Below, piece by piece: positions 26,566 through 35,781 of a stretch of DNA of 64,000 nucleotides. The position numbers and the translations under genes were made by a program. The stretch spans positions 43,576-107,575 of the forward strand of contig CADEGF010000017.1 of assembly GCA_902826815.1 (NCBI GenBank), read 5' to 3'. The notes below the pieces were generated by a model. It did not search any database and had not been told where the DNA came from. It saw nothing but the letters and a program-made list of their open reading frames with translations. Within the stretch, counting starts at the first letter, position 1; each line of letters opens with the position of its first letter. Source of the DNA: an uncultured Mycobacteriaceae bacterium (GTDB lineage: Bacteria > Actinomycetota > Actinomycetes > Mycobacteriales > Mycobacteriaceae).

Positions 26566-27408
26566 CTATCCGGAAAGGTTGAAGTTGCCGGACGCGCCGT
26601 ATACGGCGAGTGAGATGAACAGGGTGATGGTGACGACCACGATCAGCGAGGTGCGCACGGCCTGACCGACCGCGATGCCGACGCCGACCGGACCGCCGGA
26701 AGCGTTGTACCCGTAGTAGGTGTGTACCAGCATCACGGCGATCGCCATGACGATGGCCTGCAGAAACGACCACAACAGGTCGGTGGGCACAAGGAAGGTG
26801 TTGAAGTAGTGGTCGTAGAGGCCCGCCGACTGGTTGTTGATGAAGACCGTCGTGAATCGGGCCGCGAAGAACGCGGCGAGCACCGAAAGCGAGTACAGCG
26901 GGATGATCGCGATCATCCCGGCGATGAGCCGGGTGGACACCAGGTACGACACCGAGTGCACGGCCATCGATTCGACCGCGTCGATCTCCTCTGCGACCCG
27001 CATGGCGCCCAGTTGCGCCGTGGTACCGGCGCCGATGGTCGCGGCCAGCGCGATGCCCGCAATCACCGGCGCGACGATGCGGACGTTGAGGAATGCCGAA
27101 AGGAAGCCGGTGAGCGCCTCGATGCCGATGTTGCCAAGCGACGAGTAGCCCTGTACGGCGATCACGCCGCCGGAGGCCAGCGTCAGGAACGCCGCGACGC
27201 CGACGGTGCCGCCGATCATCACCAGCGCGCCGGTGCCCATCGTCATCTCGGCGATGTTGCGGATGGTCTCCTTGCGATACCGGGTGAGCGCGTTCGGGAT
27301 GTAGCGGATCGTCTCGCCGTAGAACAGCGCCTGCTCGCCGATGGTGTCGACGGCCTTCGGCACCCCGCGGAACGCGCGCCGGAAACGGAGGGATAAGTCG
27401 TAGCTCAT
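26566..27408 (-). CDS. yrbE4B: YrbE4B, MlaE-family permease of the Mce4 importer
   Basis: A 280-residue integral membrane protein of the MlaE/YrbE family with about five to six hydrophobic helices. The family motif around GAGTTAQLGAMRVAEEIDAVESM is present, which includes the conserved coupling segment that meets the ATPase (MceG/Mkl, encoded elsewhere). It forms with YrbE4A the inner-membrane part of the cholesterol importer. It shares one base with the end of yrbE4A. Corresponds to Rv3500c. Confidence 0.95.
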   Translation of the reverse strand: MSYDLSLRFRRAFRGVPKAVDTIGEQALFYGETIRYIPNALTRYRKETIRNIAEMTMGTGALVMIGGTVGVAAFLTLASGGVIAVQGYSSLGNIGIEALTGFLSAFLNVRIVAPVIAGIALAATIGAGTTAQLGAMRVAEEIDAVESMAVHSVSYLVSTRLIAGMIAIIPLYSLSVLAAFFAARFTTVFINNQSAGLYDHYFNTFLVPTDLLWSFLQAIVMAIAVMLVHTYYGYNASGGPVGVGIAVGQAVRTSLIVVVTITLFISLAVYGASGNFNLSG

Positions 27409-28172
27409 CAGCGCACCAGCACCCGAACCCCGACCGCCGTCATGATCACGTTGATCACGAACAGGCAGATGAAGGCGTAGACGACGGTTTCGTTCACGGC
27501 GGTGCCGACGCCCTTGGGCCCCCCCTGCACCGTCAGGCCGCGGTAGCAGCCCACCAGCCCGGCCACTACGCCGAACAGCAAAGCCTTTATGAAGGCGAGT
27601 ACCAACTCACCGAGGCCGGTGAGCACGGTCAGGCCGTTGATGAAGGCGCCAGGGTTGACGCCCTGGAGGAAGACCGAGAAGACGTAGCCGCCGGCCAGTC
27701 CGATCGCACACACGAGGCCGTTGAGCAGAAGCGCCACGAACATCGACGCCAGCACGCGCGGTACGACGAGCCGCTGGATCGGGTCGATGCCCAGCACCCG
27801 CATCGCGTCGATCTCCTCGCGGATGGTGCGGGCGCCGAGGTCGGCGCAGATCGCGGTCGCACCGGCACCTGCCACCACCAAAACGGTCACCACCGGACCC
27901 AACTGGGTGATCGTGCCGAACGCGGTGCCCGCACCGGACAGGTCGGCGGCACCGATCTCGCGCAGCAGGATGTTCAGCGTGAAGGCGACGAGAACGGTGA
28001 ACGGAATAGCGACGAGCAGCGTCGGGACCAGCGAGACGCGCGCGATCATCCATGTCTGTTCGAGGAACTCGCGGAACTGGAAAGGCCTGCGGAAGATCTT
28101 GACGAACGTGTCGATGGACATCTCGACGAACCCGCCCACGGCCCGCGCCGGGACCGCAAGCTGTTCGATCAA
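27408..28172 (-). CDS. yrbE4A: YrbE4A, MlaE-family permease of the Mce4 importer
   Basis: A 254-residue integral membrane protein of the MlaE/YrbE family. The coupling motif appears as GATAICADLGARTIREEIDAMRVLGIDP. The hydrophobic segments around TLLVAIPFTVLVAFTLNILL and FVALLLNGLVCAIGLAGGYV are clear. It is the first gene of the mce4 operon, and its upstream region (28173-28434) carries two KstR boxes, so it should be induced by cholesterol catabolites. Corresponds to Rv3501c. Confidence 0.95.
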   Translation of the reverse strand: MIEQLAVPARAVGGFVEMSIDTFVKIFRRPFQFREFLEQTWMIARVSLVPTLLVAIPFTVLVAFTLNILLREIGAADLSGAGTAFGTITQLGPVVTVLVVAGAGATAICADLGARTIREEIDAMRVLGIDPIQRLVVPRVLASMFVALLLNGLVCAIGLAGGYVFSVFLQGVNPGAFINGLTVLTGLGELVLAFIKALLFGVVAGLVGCYRGLTVQGGPKGVGTAVNETVVYAFICLFVINVIMTAVGVRVLVR

Positions 28173-28300
28173 CCTCGGCTCCGTTCTCGGGCGGGGCTTC
28201 GTGAGTTATCCGCCACGGCGAAGCTCTCGAAACCGCTTGCCGTGGCGACTTTTCCACCCCTGCGTCGCACACAAATCTTAGTGAGCCGGATCATACTAAC

Positions 28301-28314
28301 TAGAACGTGTTCGC
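28301..28314. promoter_or_regulatory. KstR box, proximal copy upstream of yrbE4A
   Basis: TAGAACGTGTTCGC matches TnnAACnnGTTnnA except for the final base. It is about 130 bases upstream of the yrbE4A start, in the 262-base gap between yrbE4A and hsd4A. KstR is the TetR-family repressor of sterol catabolism in mycobacteria. Confidence 0.75.
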
Positions 28315-28388
28315 ACTGTCAAAGGTCACGGATTGAGACAGTAATGCCGTTTATATCCAGGTCAGAAAGGGTGTGACTCAGATCATTC

Positions 28389-28402
28389 TAGAACGTGTTC
28401 TA
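28389..28402. promoter_or_regulatory. KstR box, distal copy upstream of yrbE4A
   Basis: TAGAACGTGTTCTA matches the KstR consensus fully and extends to the palindrome CTAGAAC-GT-GTTCTAG. It lies 88 bases from the first box, 33 bases after the hsd4A stop, so the mce4 promoter may be under two-site control. Confidence 0.85.
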
Positions 28403-28434
28403 GCTACCGATGTTATCCGACCTTCAGCCGTCTC

Positions 28435-29367
28435 TTAGGAATTTCCCATCAGGTTGGTGGCCGAGAATCCGCGCTCGAGGTCACGGCCAGCAAAGAAATC
28501 GCGGAGCGTACCGCTGAGCTCTGCGGGCACCCACGCAGCACCGTCGGCGGTGAACTGCTGCTCCACTGTCGGCGCCGCCACCAGCGTCACAGTCGGACCG
28601 TACACGATGAACACCTGCCCGCTGACGCCGTCGGATCCCGGCGATGCGAGGAAGCGGACCAACGAGACGACGTGCTCTGGAGAGAGACTGTCGATCTCGC
28701 CTTCGGACAGCTCCGGTGCATCCCCGAACACGTCTGCCGTCATCGCCGTCCTGGCCCTCGGGCAGATGGCGTTCGCGCGTACCCCGTAGCGCTCGAGGGC
28801 GCGGGCGGCGGTCAGTGTCAGCGCGGTGATACCCGCCTTCGCAGCGCCGTAGTTGGCCTGGCCCACCGGGCCGACGAGCCCGGCTTCCGACGACGTGTTG
28901 ATGAGCCTGCCGTAGACCTGCCCTTTTTGACTACCGTCGGCTTCCTTGGCCTTGGCACGCCAGTACGTCGCCGCGTTGCGGGTCAAGAGGAAATGCCCGC
29001 GCAGGTGCACGGCGATGACGGCGTCCCAGTCCTCGTCGGACATGTTGAACAGCATCTTGTCGCGGGTGATGCCCGCGTTGTTGACGACGATGTGGAGCCC
29101 GCCGAGGCCTTCGGCGGTGGCGACCAGTTCGTCGGCGGTACTGCGCGCGCTGATGTCACCCTCGACTGCGACGGCCTTCGAGCCTGCCGCGGCGATCTCG
29201 TCGAAGACGTCCGACCGGTCGAGGGCCGCGGCCATGTCGTTCACCACGATCGTGGCACCCGAGCGGGCGAGGCCGATTGCCTCTGCCCTGCCAAGGCCCG
29301 CGGCCGCGCCGGTCACCACTGCAACTCGGCCCGACAGATCGGTCAGGTCATCGTGTTGTGCGCTCAC
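28435..29367 (-). CDS. hsd4A: steroid 17-beta-hydroxysteroid / 3-hydroxyacyl-CoA dehydrogenase-type SDR
   Basis: A 310-residue SDR orthologous by position and sequence to Rv3502c/Hsd4A. Motifs are TGAAAGLG, NNAGITRDKMLFNM, SSEAGLVGPVGQANYGAAK with Ser, Tyr and Lys. The C-terminal 60 residues after the usual SDR end (VAAPTVEQQFTADGAAW) are the extension seen in MFE-2-like dehydrogenases. Known relatives act on 17-hydroxysteroids and on 22-hydroxy steroid side-chain CoA esters. GTG start at 29367. It is 12 bases after fdxD, transcribed with it. Confidence 0.88.
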   Translation of the reverse strand: MSAQHDDLTDLSGRVAVVTGAAAGLGRAEAIGLARSGATIVVNDMAAALDRSDVFDEIAAAGSKAVAVEGDISARSTADELVATAEGLGGLHIVVNNAGITRDKMLFNMSDEDWDAVIAVHLRGHFLLTRNAATYWRAKAKEADGSQKGQVYGRLINTSSEAGLVGPVGQANYGAAKAGITALTLTAARALERYGVRANAICPRARTAMTADVFGDAPELSEGEIDSLSPEHVVSLVRFLASPGSDGVSGQVFIVYGPTVTLVAAPTVEQQFTADGAAWVPAELSGTLRDFFAGRDLERGFSATNLMGNS

Positions 29368-29379
29368 TTATGAATACCT

Positions 29380-29571
29380 CTAGTCCTTGCGAAGCAACGC
29401 TGCGCGCGGGCATTCGGCGATGGACTGCTCGGCCAGATCCTCCTGGTCGGCCGCCACCGGGTCCTGCTTCACCACCGCGTAATCCTCGTCATCGAGATCG
29501 AATAGGTCTGGCGCGATTCCCACGCAGACGGCGTTACCTTCACACCGATCGCGATCTACTTCAACTCGCAC
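29380..29571 (-). CDS. fdxD: [3Fe-4S] ferredoxin
   Basis: A 63-residue ferredoxin with three cluster cysteines in CEGNAVC and ECPRA, the pattern of mycobacterial [3Fe-4S] ferredoxins that supply electrons to P450s and other oxygenases. It matches Rv3503c in length and place. A KstR box (29677-29690) lies 106 bases upstream, between it and the divergent fadE26. Its partner in this locus is not known; CYP142 or CYP125 are candidates. Confidence 0.9.
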   Translation of the reverse strand: MRVEVDRDRCEGNAVCVGIAPDLFDLDDEDYAVVKQDPVAADQEDLAEQSIAECPRAALLRKD

Positions 29572-29676
29572 GACAACCTCCTTGTGTTCAGTTCCGGCGG
29601 GCTGTTACCGGAGCACGACCCACAATACGACCAGGTCGGCAGGCTACCCGAGACAACCACCGCTGGACCCCAAGAC

Positions 29677-29690
29677 TAGAACGTGTTACA
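29677..29690. promoter_or_regulatory. KstR box between fdxD and fadE26
   Basis: TAGAACGTGTTACA matches TnnAACnnGTTnnA at every fixed position. It sits in the 175-base divergent region 29572-29746 and could repress both fdxD-hsd4A and fadE26-fadE27-fadD17. Confidence 0.85.
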
Positions 29691-29746
29691 ACCGGGGTGG
29701 CAGATTGGGTCTGCTTCTCAGTTGACCAGACGTTAAGGACGAGGCG

Positions 29747-30928
29747 ATGCGGATCGGCTACACCCCCGAGCAAGAGGAGTTGCGCCGCGAACTGCGGGCC
29801 TACTTCACCAAGCTCATGACCCCCGAGCGCGCCGCGGCGCTTGCGTCGAACGACGGCGAGATGGGGCGCGGCACCGTGTACCGCGACACCGTCGCGCAGA
29901 TGGGTAAGGACGGCTGGCTGACCCTGTCGTGGCCGAAGGAGTTCGGTGGGCAGGCGCGCCCTCCGATGGACGGCCTGATCTTCAACGACGAGGCATCCAT
30001 CGCAGGAGTCCCCGTCCCGTTCCTGACGATCAACAGCGTCGCGCCGACGATCATGGGGTTCGGCACCGAGGAGCAGAAGAAGTTCTTCCTGCCCAAGATC
30101 GCCGCAGGCGAACTGCACTTCTCGATCGGCTACTCCGAGCCAGGTGCGGGCACCGACCTTGCCGCCCTGCGCACCACCGCGGTTCACGACGGTGACGACT
30201 ACGTCGTCAACGGTCAGAAGATGTGGACCAGCCTGATCGCCTACGCCGACTACGTGTGGCTGGCCGTCCGCACCAACCCAGAGGCGAAGAAACACCGTGG
30301 CATCTCGATGTTGATCGTGCCGACCACGGCCGAGGGCTTCTCGTGGACACCGGTCCACACCATGTCGGGTATCGACACCAGCGCCACCTACTACCAGGAC
30401 GTCCGGGTTCCGAAGACCGCACTCGTCGGCGAGGAGAACGGCGGCTGGAAGCTCGTCACCAATCAGCTCAACCACGAGCGCGTCGCGTTGGTCTCCGCAC
30501 AACCGATCTTCTCGGCGCTCGACGGGGTCCGCGAGTGGGCGCAGAACACCAAGGATGCGCACGGCAGGCGGCTGATCGACTCGGAGTGGGTGCAGCTCAA
30601 CCTCGCTCGCGTGCACGCCAAGGCCGAGGTGCTCAAGCTGATCAACTGGGAGCTGGCCTCAACGACCGACGCCGCCCCCTCGCCTGCGGATGCGTCGGCG
30701 GCCAAGGTGTACGGCACCGAACTGGCCACCGAGGCATACCGGCTGTTGATGGAGGTGCTCGGCACCGCCGCAACCGTGCGCACCGACTCCCCCGGCGCCC
30801 TGCTGCGCGGTCGCATCGAGAGGATGCACCGCTCATGCCTGATCCTCACCTTCGGCGGCGGCACCAACGAGATTCAGCGCGACATCATCGGCATGGTCGC
30901 GCTCGGCCTGCCCCGAGTGAACCGGTAA
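29747..30928 (+). CDS. fadE26: steroid side-chain acyl-CoA dehydrogenase, large partner (ChsE4-type)
   Basis: A 393-residue acyl-CoA dehydrogenase. FAD and substrate motifs are visible: FSIGYSEPGAGTDLAALRT, VNGQKMWTSL, and the C-terminal GGTNEIQRDIIG. In M. tuberculosis FadE26 pairs with FadE27 as ChsE4-ChsE5, an alpha2-beta2 enzyme that dehydrogenates 3-oxo-cholest-4-en-26-oyl-CoA and related esters. The fadE27 gene follows after 17 bases, as expected of a heteromeric enzyme. KstR box upstream. Corresponds to Rv3504. Confidence 0.93.
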   Translation: MRIGYTPEQEELRRELRAYFTKLMTPERAAALASNDGEMGRGTVYRDTVAQMGKDGWLTLSWPKEFGGQARPPMDGLIFNDEASIAGVPVPFLTINSVAPTIMGFGTEEQKKFFLPKIAAGELHFSIGYSEPGAGTDLAALRTTAVHDGDDYVVNGQKMWTSLIAYADYVWLAVRTNPEAKKHRGISMLIVPTTAEGFSWTPVHTMSGIDTSATYYQDVRVPKTALVGEENGGWKLVTNQLNHERVALVSAQPIFSALDGVREWAQNTKDAHGRRLIDSEWVQLNLARVHAKAEVLKLINWELASTTDAAPSPADASAAKVYGTELATEAYRLLMEVLGTAATVRTDSPGALLRGRIERMHRSCLILTFGGGTNEIQRDIIGMVALGLPRVNR

Positions 30929-30945
30929 GGGAGCGGAGACTTCAC

Positions 30946-32043
30946 ATGGACTTCACCACGACCGAAGCCGCCGACGACCTCGGCGGTCTGGTGCGTACCA
31001 TCACCGAGTCGGTGTGCACGCCGGAGCGCCAGCGCGAGCTCGACGGGCTCGACGAACGCTTCGACAGCGAGCTGTGGGCCAAGCTGCGCGACGCCGACAT
31101 CCTGTCCACCACCGCACCGGAGTCGTTGGGCGGCGGCGGTTTCGGCGTGCTTGAACAGGTAGCTGTCTTGACCGCTTTGGGCAGGCAGCTGGCAGCGGTG
31201 CCTTACCTCGAGTCGGCTGTACTCGCCGCGGGCGCGCTCGCCGAATTCGGCTCCGAGGATCTGCAGAAGGCTTGGGCCGTGCCCGCGATCAACGGCGACA
31301 AGATCGTCGCGGTCGCACTGGACGGGGATATGGGCGAAGGTCCCGTGCAGGCGACCGCCAACGGCGCCGCGTACCGGCTGACCGGCGCGCGCACGCAGGT
31401 GTTCTACGGACCCGTCGCCGACGCATTCCTTGTGCCCGCCGAAACCGGTTCGGGCACCAAGGTGTTCGTGGTTGCCAAGGACGACGCGAGCGTAACGGTC
31501 ACCTCCCTGGACACCACCGGCCTCGGCAGCGTCGGACATCTCGAACTACGGGGAGTCGAACTCGGAGCCGACCGGGTCGTCGGGGGCAGCGACGTCGTCA
31601 CCTGGTTGACGACGCACGGCACGTTGGGCCGCAGCGCATTTCAGCTCGGGGTAGTCGAGCGGGCACTGGAGCTCACCGCTGAGTACGCCCGCGAGCGCGA
31701 GCAGTTCGACCGGCCGATCGGCAGCTTCCAGGCCGTGTCGTCGCGGTTGGCGGACGGCTACATCGACATCAAGGGCCTGCGCCTGACCGTCACGCAGGCG
31801 GCGTGGCGGCTGTCCGAAGACCAGCCCGCAGACGTCGACGTCAACACCGCGGCGTTCTGGGCCGCCGAGGCGGGACACCGCGTCGCGCACACCACGGTGC
31901 ACGTCCACGGAGGCGTCGGCATCGACACCGACCATCCGGTGCACCGATACTTCCTGGCGGCCAAGCAGACGGAGTTCGCGGTCGGCGGTGCCACCGGGCA
32001 GCTGCTGCACATCGGCCGGGAACTGGCTGACACACCGGCCTGA
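30946..32043 (+). CDS. fadE27: steroid side-chain acyl-CoA dehydrogenase, small partner (ChsE5-type)
   Basis: A 365-residue acyl-CoA dehydrogenase starting at ATG 30946 (MDFTTTEAADD). It is shorter and more diverged than FadE26, as for the partner subunit in ChsE heterotetramers, with AEYAREREQFDRPIGSFQAV and HVHGGVGIDTDHPVHRYFL in the C-terminal domain. The catalytic Glu usually belongs to only one of the two subunits. Corresponds to Rv3505. Followed by fadD17 on the same strand. Confidence 0.92.
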   Translation: MDFTTTEAADDLGGLVRTITESVCTPERQRELDGLDERFDSELWAKLRDADILSTTAPESLGGGGFGVLEQVAVLTALGRQLAAVPYLESAVLAAGALAEFGSEDLQKAWAVPAINGDKIVAVALDGDMGEGPVQATANGAAYRLTGARTQVFYGPVADAFLVPAETGSGTKVFVVAKDDASVTVTSLDTTGLGSVGHLELRGVELGADRVVGGSDVVTWLTTHGTLGRSAFQLGVVERALELTAEYAREREQFDRPIGSFQAVSSRLADGYIDIKGLRLTVTQAAWRLSEDQPADVDVNTAAFWAAEAGHRVAHTTVHVHGGVGIDTDHPVHRYFLAAKQTEFAVGGATGQLLHIGRELADTPA

Positions 32044-32059
32044 GTTGCAATCCGCGGAC

Positions 32060-33592
32060 GTGAGGAGCATCGATAAGGCAGAGCCCGGGAGCGAGCTTCC
32101 CACCGTCACCTCGCTGATCACACCGCTGATCGACGTCGACGACCGCGGCGTGCACTTCGAGGAGTCGTTCACGTCGTGGCGCGACCATATCGAGCAGGGC
32201 GCCGCGATTGCCGCGGCCCTTCGGGCGCGAATGGATCCCGATAAGCCACCACACGTGGGCGTGCTGCTGCAGAACACGCCCTTCTTCTCGGCGCTGCTCA
32301 TCGCCGCGGGACTAACGGGGATCGTCCCGGTCGGCCTCAACCCCATCCGTCGCGGCGCAGCGCTGAAACGCGATATCCAGCACGCGGATTGCCAAGTCGT
32401 CCTTGCTGATTCGGCGTCTGCCGCGGTGGTGGGCGACATCGACCACATCGATGTGGACTCAGCGGGTTGGGCGGCCGAGGTGGCGGCGCACGGCGGTGCA
32501 CCGGTGACACCGCAAGCGGCAGAACCCACCGACACGTTCATGCTGATCTATACGTCCGGCACCAGCGGCGACCCCAAGGCGGTGATCTGCAGCCACGGCA
32601 AGGTCGCGATCGCAGGCGTGATGATGTCCGAGCGCTTCGGGCTCGGCGCAGATGACATCTGTTATGTCTCCATGCCGCTGTTCCACTCGAACGCGGTGCT
32701 GGTCGGCTGGGCGGTGTCACTGGCCTGCCGCGGCTCGATGGTGTTGCGGCGCAAGTTCTCTGCGTCCCAGTTTCTTCCCGACGTCCGGCGCTACCGCGCG
32801 ACTTACGCCAACTATGTCGGCAAACCGCTGTCGTATGTGCTGGCGACTCCGGAACGGAGCGACGACGCCGACAATCCGCTTCGGGCGGTGTACGGCAACG
32901 AGGGGGCACCCGCCGACGTCGACCGCTTCGCCGCCAGGTTCGACACCGTGGTCGTCGACGGGTTCGGCTCCACCGAGGGCGGCGTCGCGATCGGGCGGAC
33001 ACCGGACACACCGCCTGGAGCGCTGGGCCCGCTGCCCGAGGGCACCGAGATCGTCGACGTGCACACCGGAGAACCGTGCCCGCCCGGCGTCACCGGCGAG
33101 ATCGTGAACACGGCGGGCGCGGGACGTTTCGAGGGCTACTACAACGATCCCGGTGCCGACGAGGAGCGCATGCGCGGCGGTGTCTACCACAGCGGCGACC
33201 TCGGCTACCGCGACGAGAACGGCTATGCGTACTTCGCAGGCAGGCTCGGCGACTGGATGCGCGTCGACGGCGAGAACCTCGGTGCCGCACCGATCGAGCG
33301 GGTGCTGCTGCGGCACCCCGACGTCATCGAGGTCGCCGTGTACGGAATACCGGCACCCGACGTCGGCGACCAGGTGATGGCGGCGCTTCTGCTGGCCGAC
33401 GGCGCGACCTTCGATGCCGACGCGTTTCGCGAATTCCTGGCCGAGCAGCTCGACCTCGGCCCCAAACAGTGGCCGTCGTTGGTGCGGATCGCCGCCGAAC
33501 TGCCCAGAACCGAGTCGTTCAAGGTGATCAAGCGCCAGCTCGCGGCACAGCGCACCGACTGCGCGGACGCGGTATATCCGATTCGGCGGTAA
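32060..33592 (+). CDS. fadD17: steroid side-chain CoA ligase FadD17
   Basis: A 510-residue adenylate-forming ligase. I start at GTG 32060, 16 bases after fadE27, rather than at 31988 inside that gene. Motifs are LIYTSGTSGDPKAV (P-loop), DGFGSTEGG, YHSGDLGYRDENGY, and the C-terminal catalytic Lys region ESFKVIKRQL. FadD17 of M. tuberculosis activates shortened (C5) steroid side chains. It matches Rv3506 over its whole length by eye. End of the fadE26 operon. Confidence 0.92.
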   Translation: MRSIDKAEPGSELPTVTSLITPLIDVDDRGVHFEESFTSWRDHIEQGAAIAAALRARMDPDKPPHVGVLLQNTPFFSALLIAAGLTGIVPVGLNPIRRGAALKRDIQHADCQVVLADSASAAVVGDIDHIDVDSAGWAAEVAAHGGAPVTPQAAEPTDTFMLIYTSGTSGDPKAVICSHGKVAIAGVMMSERFGLGADDICYVSMPLFHSNAVLVGWAVSLACRGSMVLRRKFSASQFLPDVRRYRATYANYVGKPLSYVLATPERSDDADNPLRAVYGNEGAPADVDRFAARFDTVVVDGFGSTEGGVAIGRTPDTPPGALGPLPEGTEIVDVHTGEPCPPGVTGEIVNTAGAGRFEGYYNDPGADEERMRGGVYHSGDLGYRDENGYAYFAGRLGDWMRVDGENLGAAPIERVLLRHPDVIEVAVYGIPAPDVGDQVMAALLLADGATFDADAFREFLAEQLDLGPKQWPSLVRIAAELPRTESFKVIKRQLAAQRTDCADAVYPIRR

Positions 33593-33603
33593 CGTCGATT
33601 CGC

Positions 33604-34329
33604 ATGTGCTACCGCGATTTCCCACCGCCGCCGCACCTGCGCGAGCTCATCGAATGCGCATGGGTGGTGGACGGCCCACCTGAACCGGTCCGTGTCCTTC
33701 CCGACGGCTGCATGGACCTCATCGAGATGTCCGGCCGCATCGTGGTGGCTGGGCCCGACACCGTTTCGTCGGTGAGCCAACGCGGTCGGGAAAGGTTTGT
33801 GGGCCTGAGGTTTCGGCCTGGCGCACTGCCCCGGCTGCTGGGCGTGCCCGCGTCGGAGTTGCGCGACGACAGAGTCCCGTTGGCGGATCTCGGCGTCAAG
33901 AGCGCGCGCGATCGCTCGCTCATCGAGCTGGCCACGACGCTCGCCGCCGACGAGCCTGCTCGGGAGACGGCGCCGTGGGCGGTAAACCAGCTGCACCACA
34001 TCACCGAACGCCTTGACGGTGGTGCCACAGTGGCCGAGGTGGCTGGTGAGACAGGCTGGTCGGTCCGCACGCTGCAGCGCCAGTGCGCTGCCGTCTACGG
34101 CTACGGGCCCGCGACGCTGCGTCGGATCCTTCGGTTCCGCCTGGCGGTGCGACTGCTCGAGGACGGCGTCAGCACCGCTGACGCGGCCGCAACGGCCGGC
34201 TTCTCCGACCAGCCGCACCTGCACCGCGAGGTCCGCGACCTGACCGGCATGTCGCTCGCGGCGCTGCGTCAGGACAGCGGGCAGAACAGGTCGATCGACG
34301 TGCCGTCCGGATCCGTGACGGTCGCATAG
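33604..34329 (+). CDS. AraC-family transcriptional regulator
   Basis: A 241-residue regulator. The N-terminal half (MCYRDFPPPPHLRELIECAW, VRVLPDGCMDLIEM) matches the DUF6597-type sensor that precedes AraC domains. The C-terminal half has two helix-turn-helix motifs: ATVAEVAGETGWSVRTLQRQ and STADAAATAGFSDQPHLHREV. It begins 11 bases after fadD17 and converges with the VOC gene with a 61-base overlap. AraC/VOC gene pairs are common and the regulator may control its neighbour. Confidence 0.85.
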   Translation: MCYRDFPPPPHLRELIECAWVVDGPPEPVRVLPDGCMDLIEMSGRIVVAGPDTVSSVSQRGRERFVGLRFRPGALPRLLGVPASELRDDRVPLADLGVKSARDRSLIELATTLAADEPARETAPWAVNQLHHITERLDGGATVAEVAGETGWSVRTLQRQCAAVYGYGPATLRRILRFRLAVRLLEDGVSTADAAATAGFSDQPHLHREVRDLTGMSLAALRQDSGQNRSIDVPSGSVTVA

Positions 34330-34661
34330 CGCTGGCCCCACGGGGCATCGAACGGTTTCAGTGCGCCCGGATGCCCTGCGCCCGTTATCAGTTCGTACAA
34401 CGCATCGACCGCCACGGAATCGCTCACCTTGAATGCCAGCGCGACCCGGCCCTGCTGCGTCGGCGGTGTCCAACCGGGGTGCATACCCGCGATGATCTTT
34501 TCGTCGTCGAAGGCCAGCGTGTTGCCGCCGGGCAGTTCGACTTCGATGTGCGGGCCCTCCGGTTCGGGAATGTCCAGCCCAAGCAGTCGATAGAAGTCGA
34601 GCGCACGCTGCATGTCACTTGTGGCGATCTCGACGACGGTCGATGTCACTCGAATGTCCAT
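34269..34661 (-). CDS. VOC (glyoxalase/dioxygenase-fold) protein
   Basis: A 130-residue single VOC-domain pair: TSTVVEIATSDMQRALDFYRLLGLDIP, then VTDPDGTSIDLFCP at the end. Family members bind a metal and act as glyoxalases, dioxygenases, or antibiotic-binding proteins; the usual metal His at the start is replaced here, so it may be a binding protein. Its 3' end overlaps the AraC gene by 61 bases in the opposite sense. Confidence 0.8.
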   Translation of the reverse strand: MDIRVTSTVVEIATSDMQRALDFYRLLGLDIPEPEGPHIEVELPGGNTLAFDDEKIIAGMHPGWTPPTQQGRVALAFKVSDSVAVDALYELITGAGHPGALKPFDAPWGQRYATVTDPDGTSIDLFCPLS

Positions 34662-34923
34662 GCCTGCACGTTAGGTCGTCGTCTGGGGTCGCGTCGTGAA
34701 CAAATCGGACACGAGTTCCGTCGAAGACATCGAGCCGAGCCCCACGCTCGCAGGCCGCCGCTGACCCGAGCCGCGCGGGTCATATCGATCGACGTTTCGC
34801 AGACGTCTTCTCGCACTTTCCCTGCAAAACGTTGATCGATGGGATCTGTCGGTGCGTGCGTGCACCACGCCGGTACGGCTGAAGTGTTCTTCGGCGAACC
34901 CCAGGTCGCCGTCGCCGACGACG
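34662..34923. other. intergenic region, no feature seen
   Basis: A 262-base gap between the VOC gene and the amidohydrolase gene, both on the minus strand. I see no RNA gene, KstR box or convincing ORF in it. It should hold the VOC promoter. Confidence 0.4.
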
Positions 34924-35751
34924 TTACCGGCCCAGTTTGAAGACACGTTCGGCATTGCCGTGCAGGTAATCCTGCACGGCTTCGTCGTTCAAGCCCAACT
35001 CATCGAGACCGACAAGTGCATGCTGGTGTCCGATCATCGGGTAGTTGGTGCCGAAGAGAACCTTGCGTTGCCCGGTCCGGGTGCGCATGAACCGCACCAA
35101 TTCCTCTGGCAGGCGCTTCGTCGTGTAGGCGGAGGTGTCGATGTAGACGTTCGGGTGCTTGCGCGCGACCGCGACCATCTCCTCCGTCCACGGGTATCCG
35201 ACGTGGCCGCAGACGATTTCGAGTTCGGGGAAGTCCAGCGCTACCTCGTCGATGTACGGGATGGGTCGGCCGGTCTCGGAACGCCGCATCGGCCCGGTAT
35301 GGCCGACCTGGGTGCAGAACGGCACACCCAACTCGACGCACTCGGCGAACAGCGGATAGTAGCGGCGATCGGTCGGCGGCAGCCCCCACAGCCACGGCAC
35401 GATGCGCAGACCGACGAAGCCGTCGTCACGGACCCGGCGGCGCAGCTCCCGAACGGCCGCCATCGGGGTATCGAGATCCACCGTCGCAAGCCCGGCGAAC
35501 TTATTGGGGTACTGCGCGACCCATGCGGCGACCTCGTCGTTGGAGACCAGGTCGAGACCGTTGGGTCCGCGCCACGCCGACAGCAATCCGAAGTCCACCC
35601 CCGCCGCGTCCATCGAGGCCACCGTCGCTTCGATGGGGACGTCGGAGTCCTTCTCGGGCATCGCGCCGCCGGTCCAGCGCCTCAGCGAGGCCAGCATGTC
35701 GTGACCGAGAAACCGAACGGTGGGGTGCTGCATCCAGACGTCGACGGTCAT
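34924..35751 (-). CDS. amidohydrolase (ACMSD-like, amidohydro_2 family)
   Basis: A 275-residue TIM-barrel metal hydrolase or decarboxylase. FCTQVGHTG, CGHVGYPW, and FGTNYPMIGHQHAL mark the metal and acid positions. The N-terminal HxH normally found on strand 1 is not evident, so the metal site may be reduced. It is encoded with the nitronate monooxygenase and fadD19, and a related gene is near fadD17/fadD19 in M. tuberculosis (Rv3510c from memory). A role in steroid metabolism is likely from context only. Confidence 0.8.
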   Translation of the reverse strand: MTVDVWMQHPTVRFLGHDMLASLRRWTGGAMPEKDSDVPIEATVASMDAAGVDFGLLSAWRGPNGLDLVSNDEVAAWVAQYPNKFAGLATVDLDTPMAAVRELRRRVRDDGFVGLRIVPWLWGLPPTDRRYYPLFAECVELGVPFCTQVGHTGPMRRSETGRPIPYIDEVALDFPELEIVCGHVGYPWTEEMVAVARKHPNVYIDTSAYTTKRLPEELVRFMRTRTGQRKVLFGTNYPMIGHQHALVGLDELGLNDEAVQDYLHGNAERVFKLGR

Positions 35752-35781
35752 GTCTGCCGACTGTACGAGACTGATTGGGCG

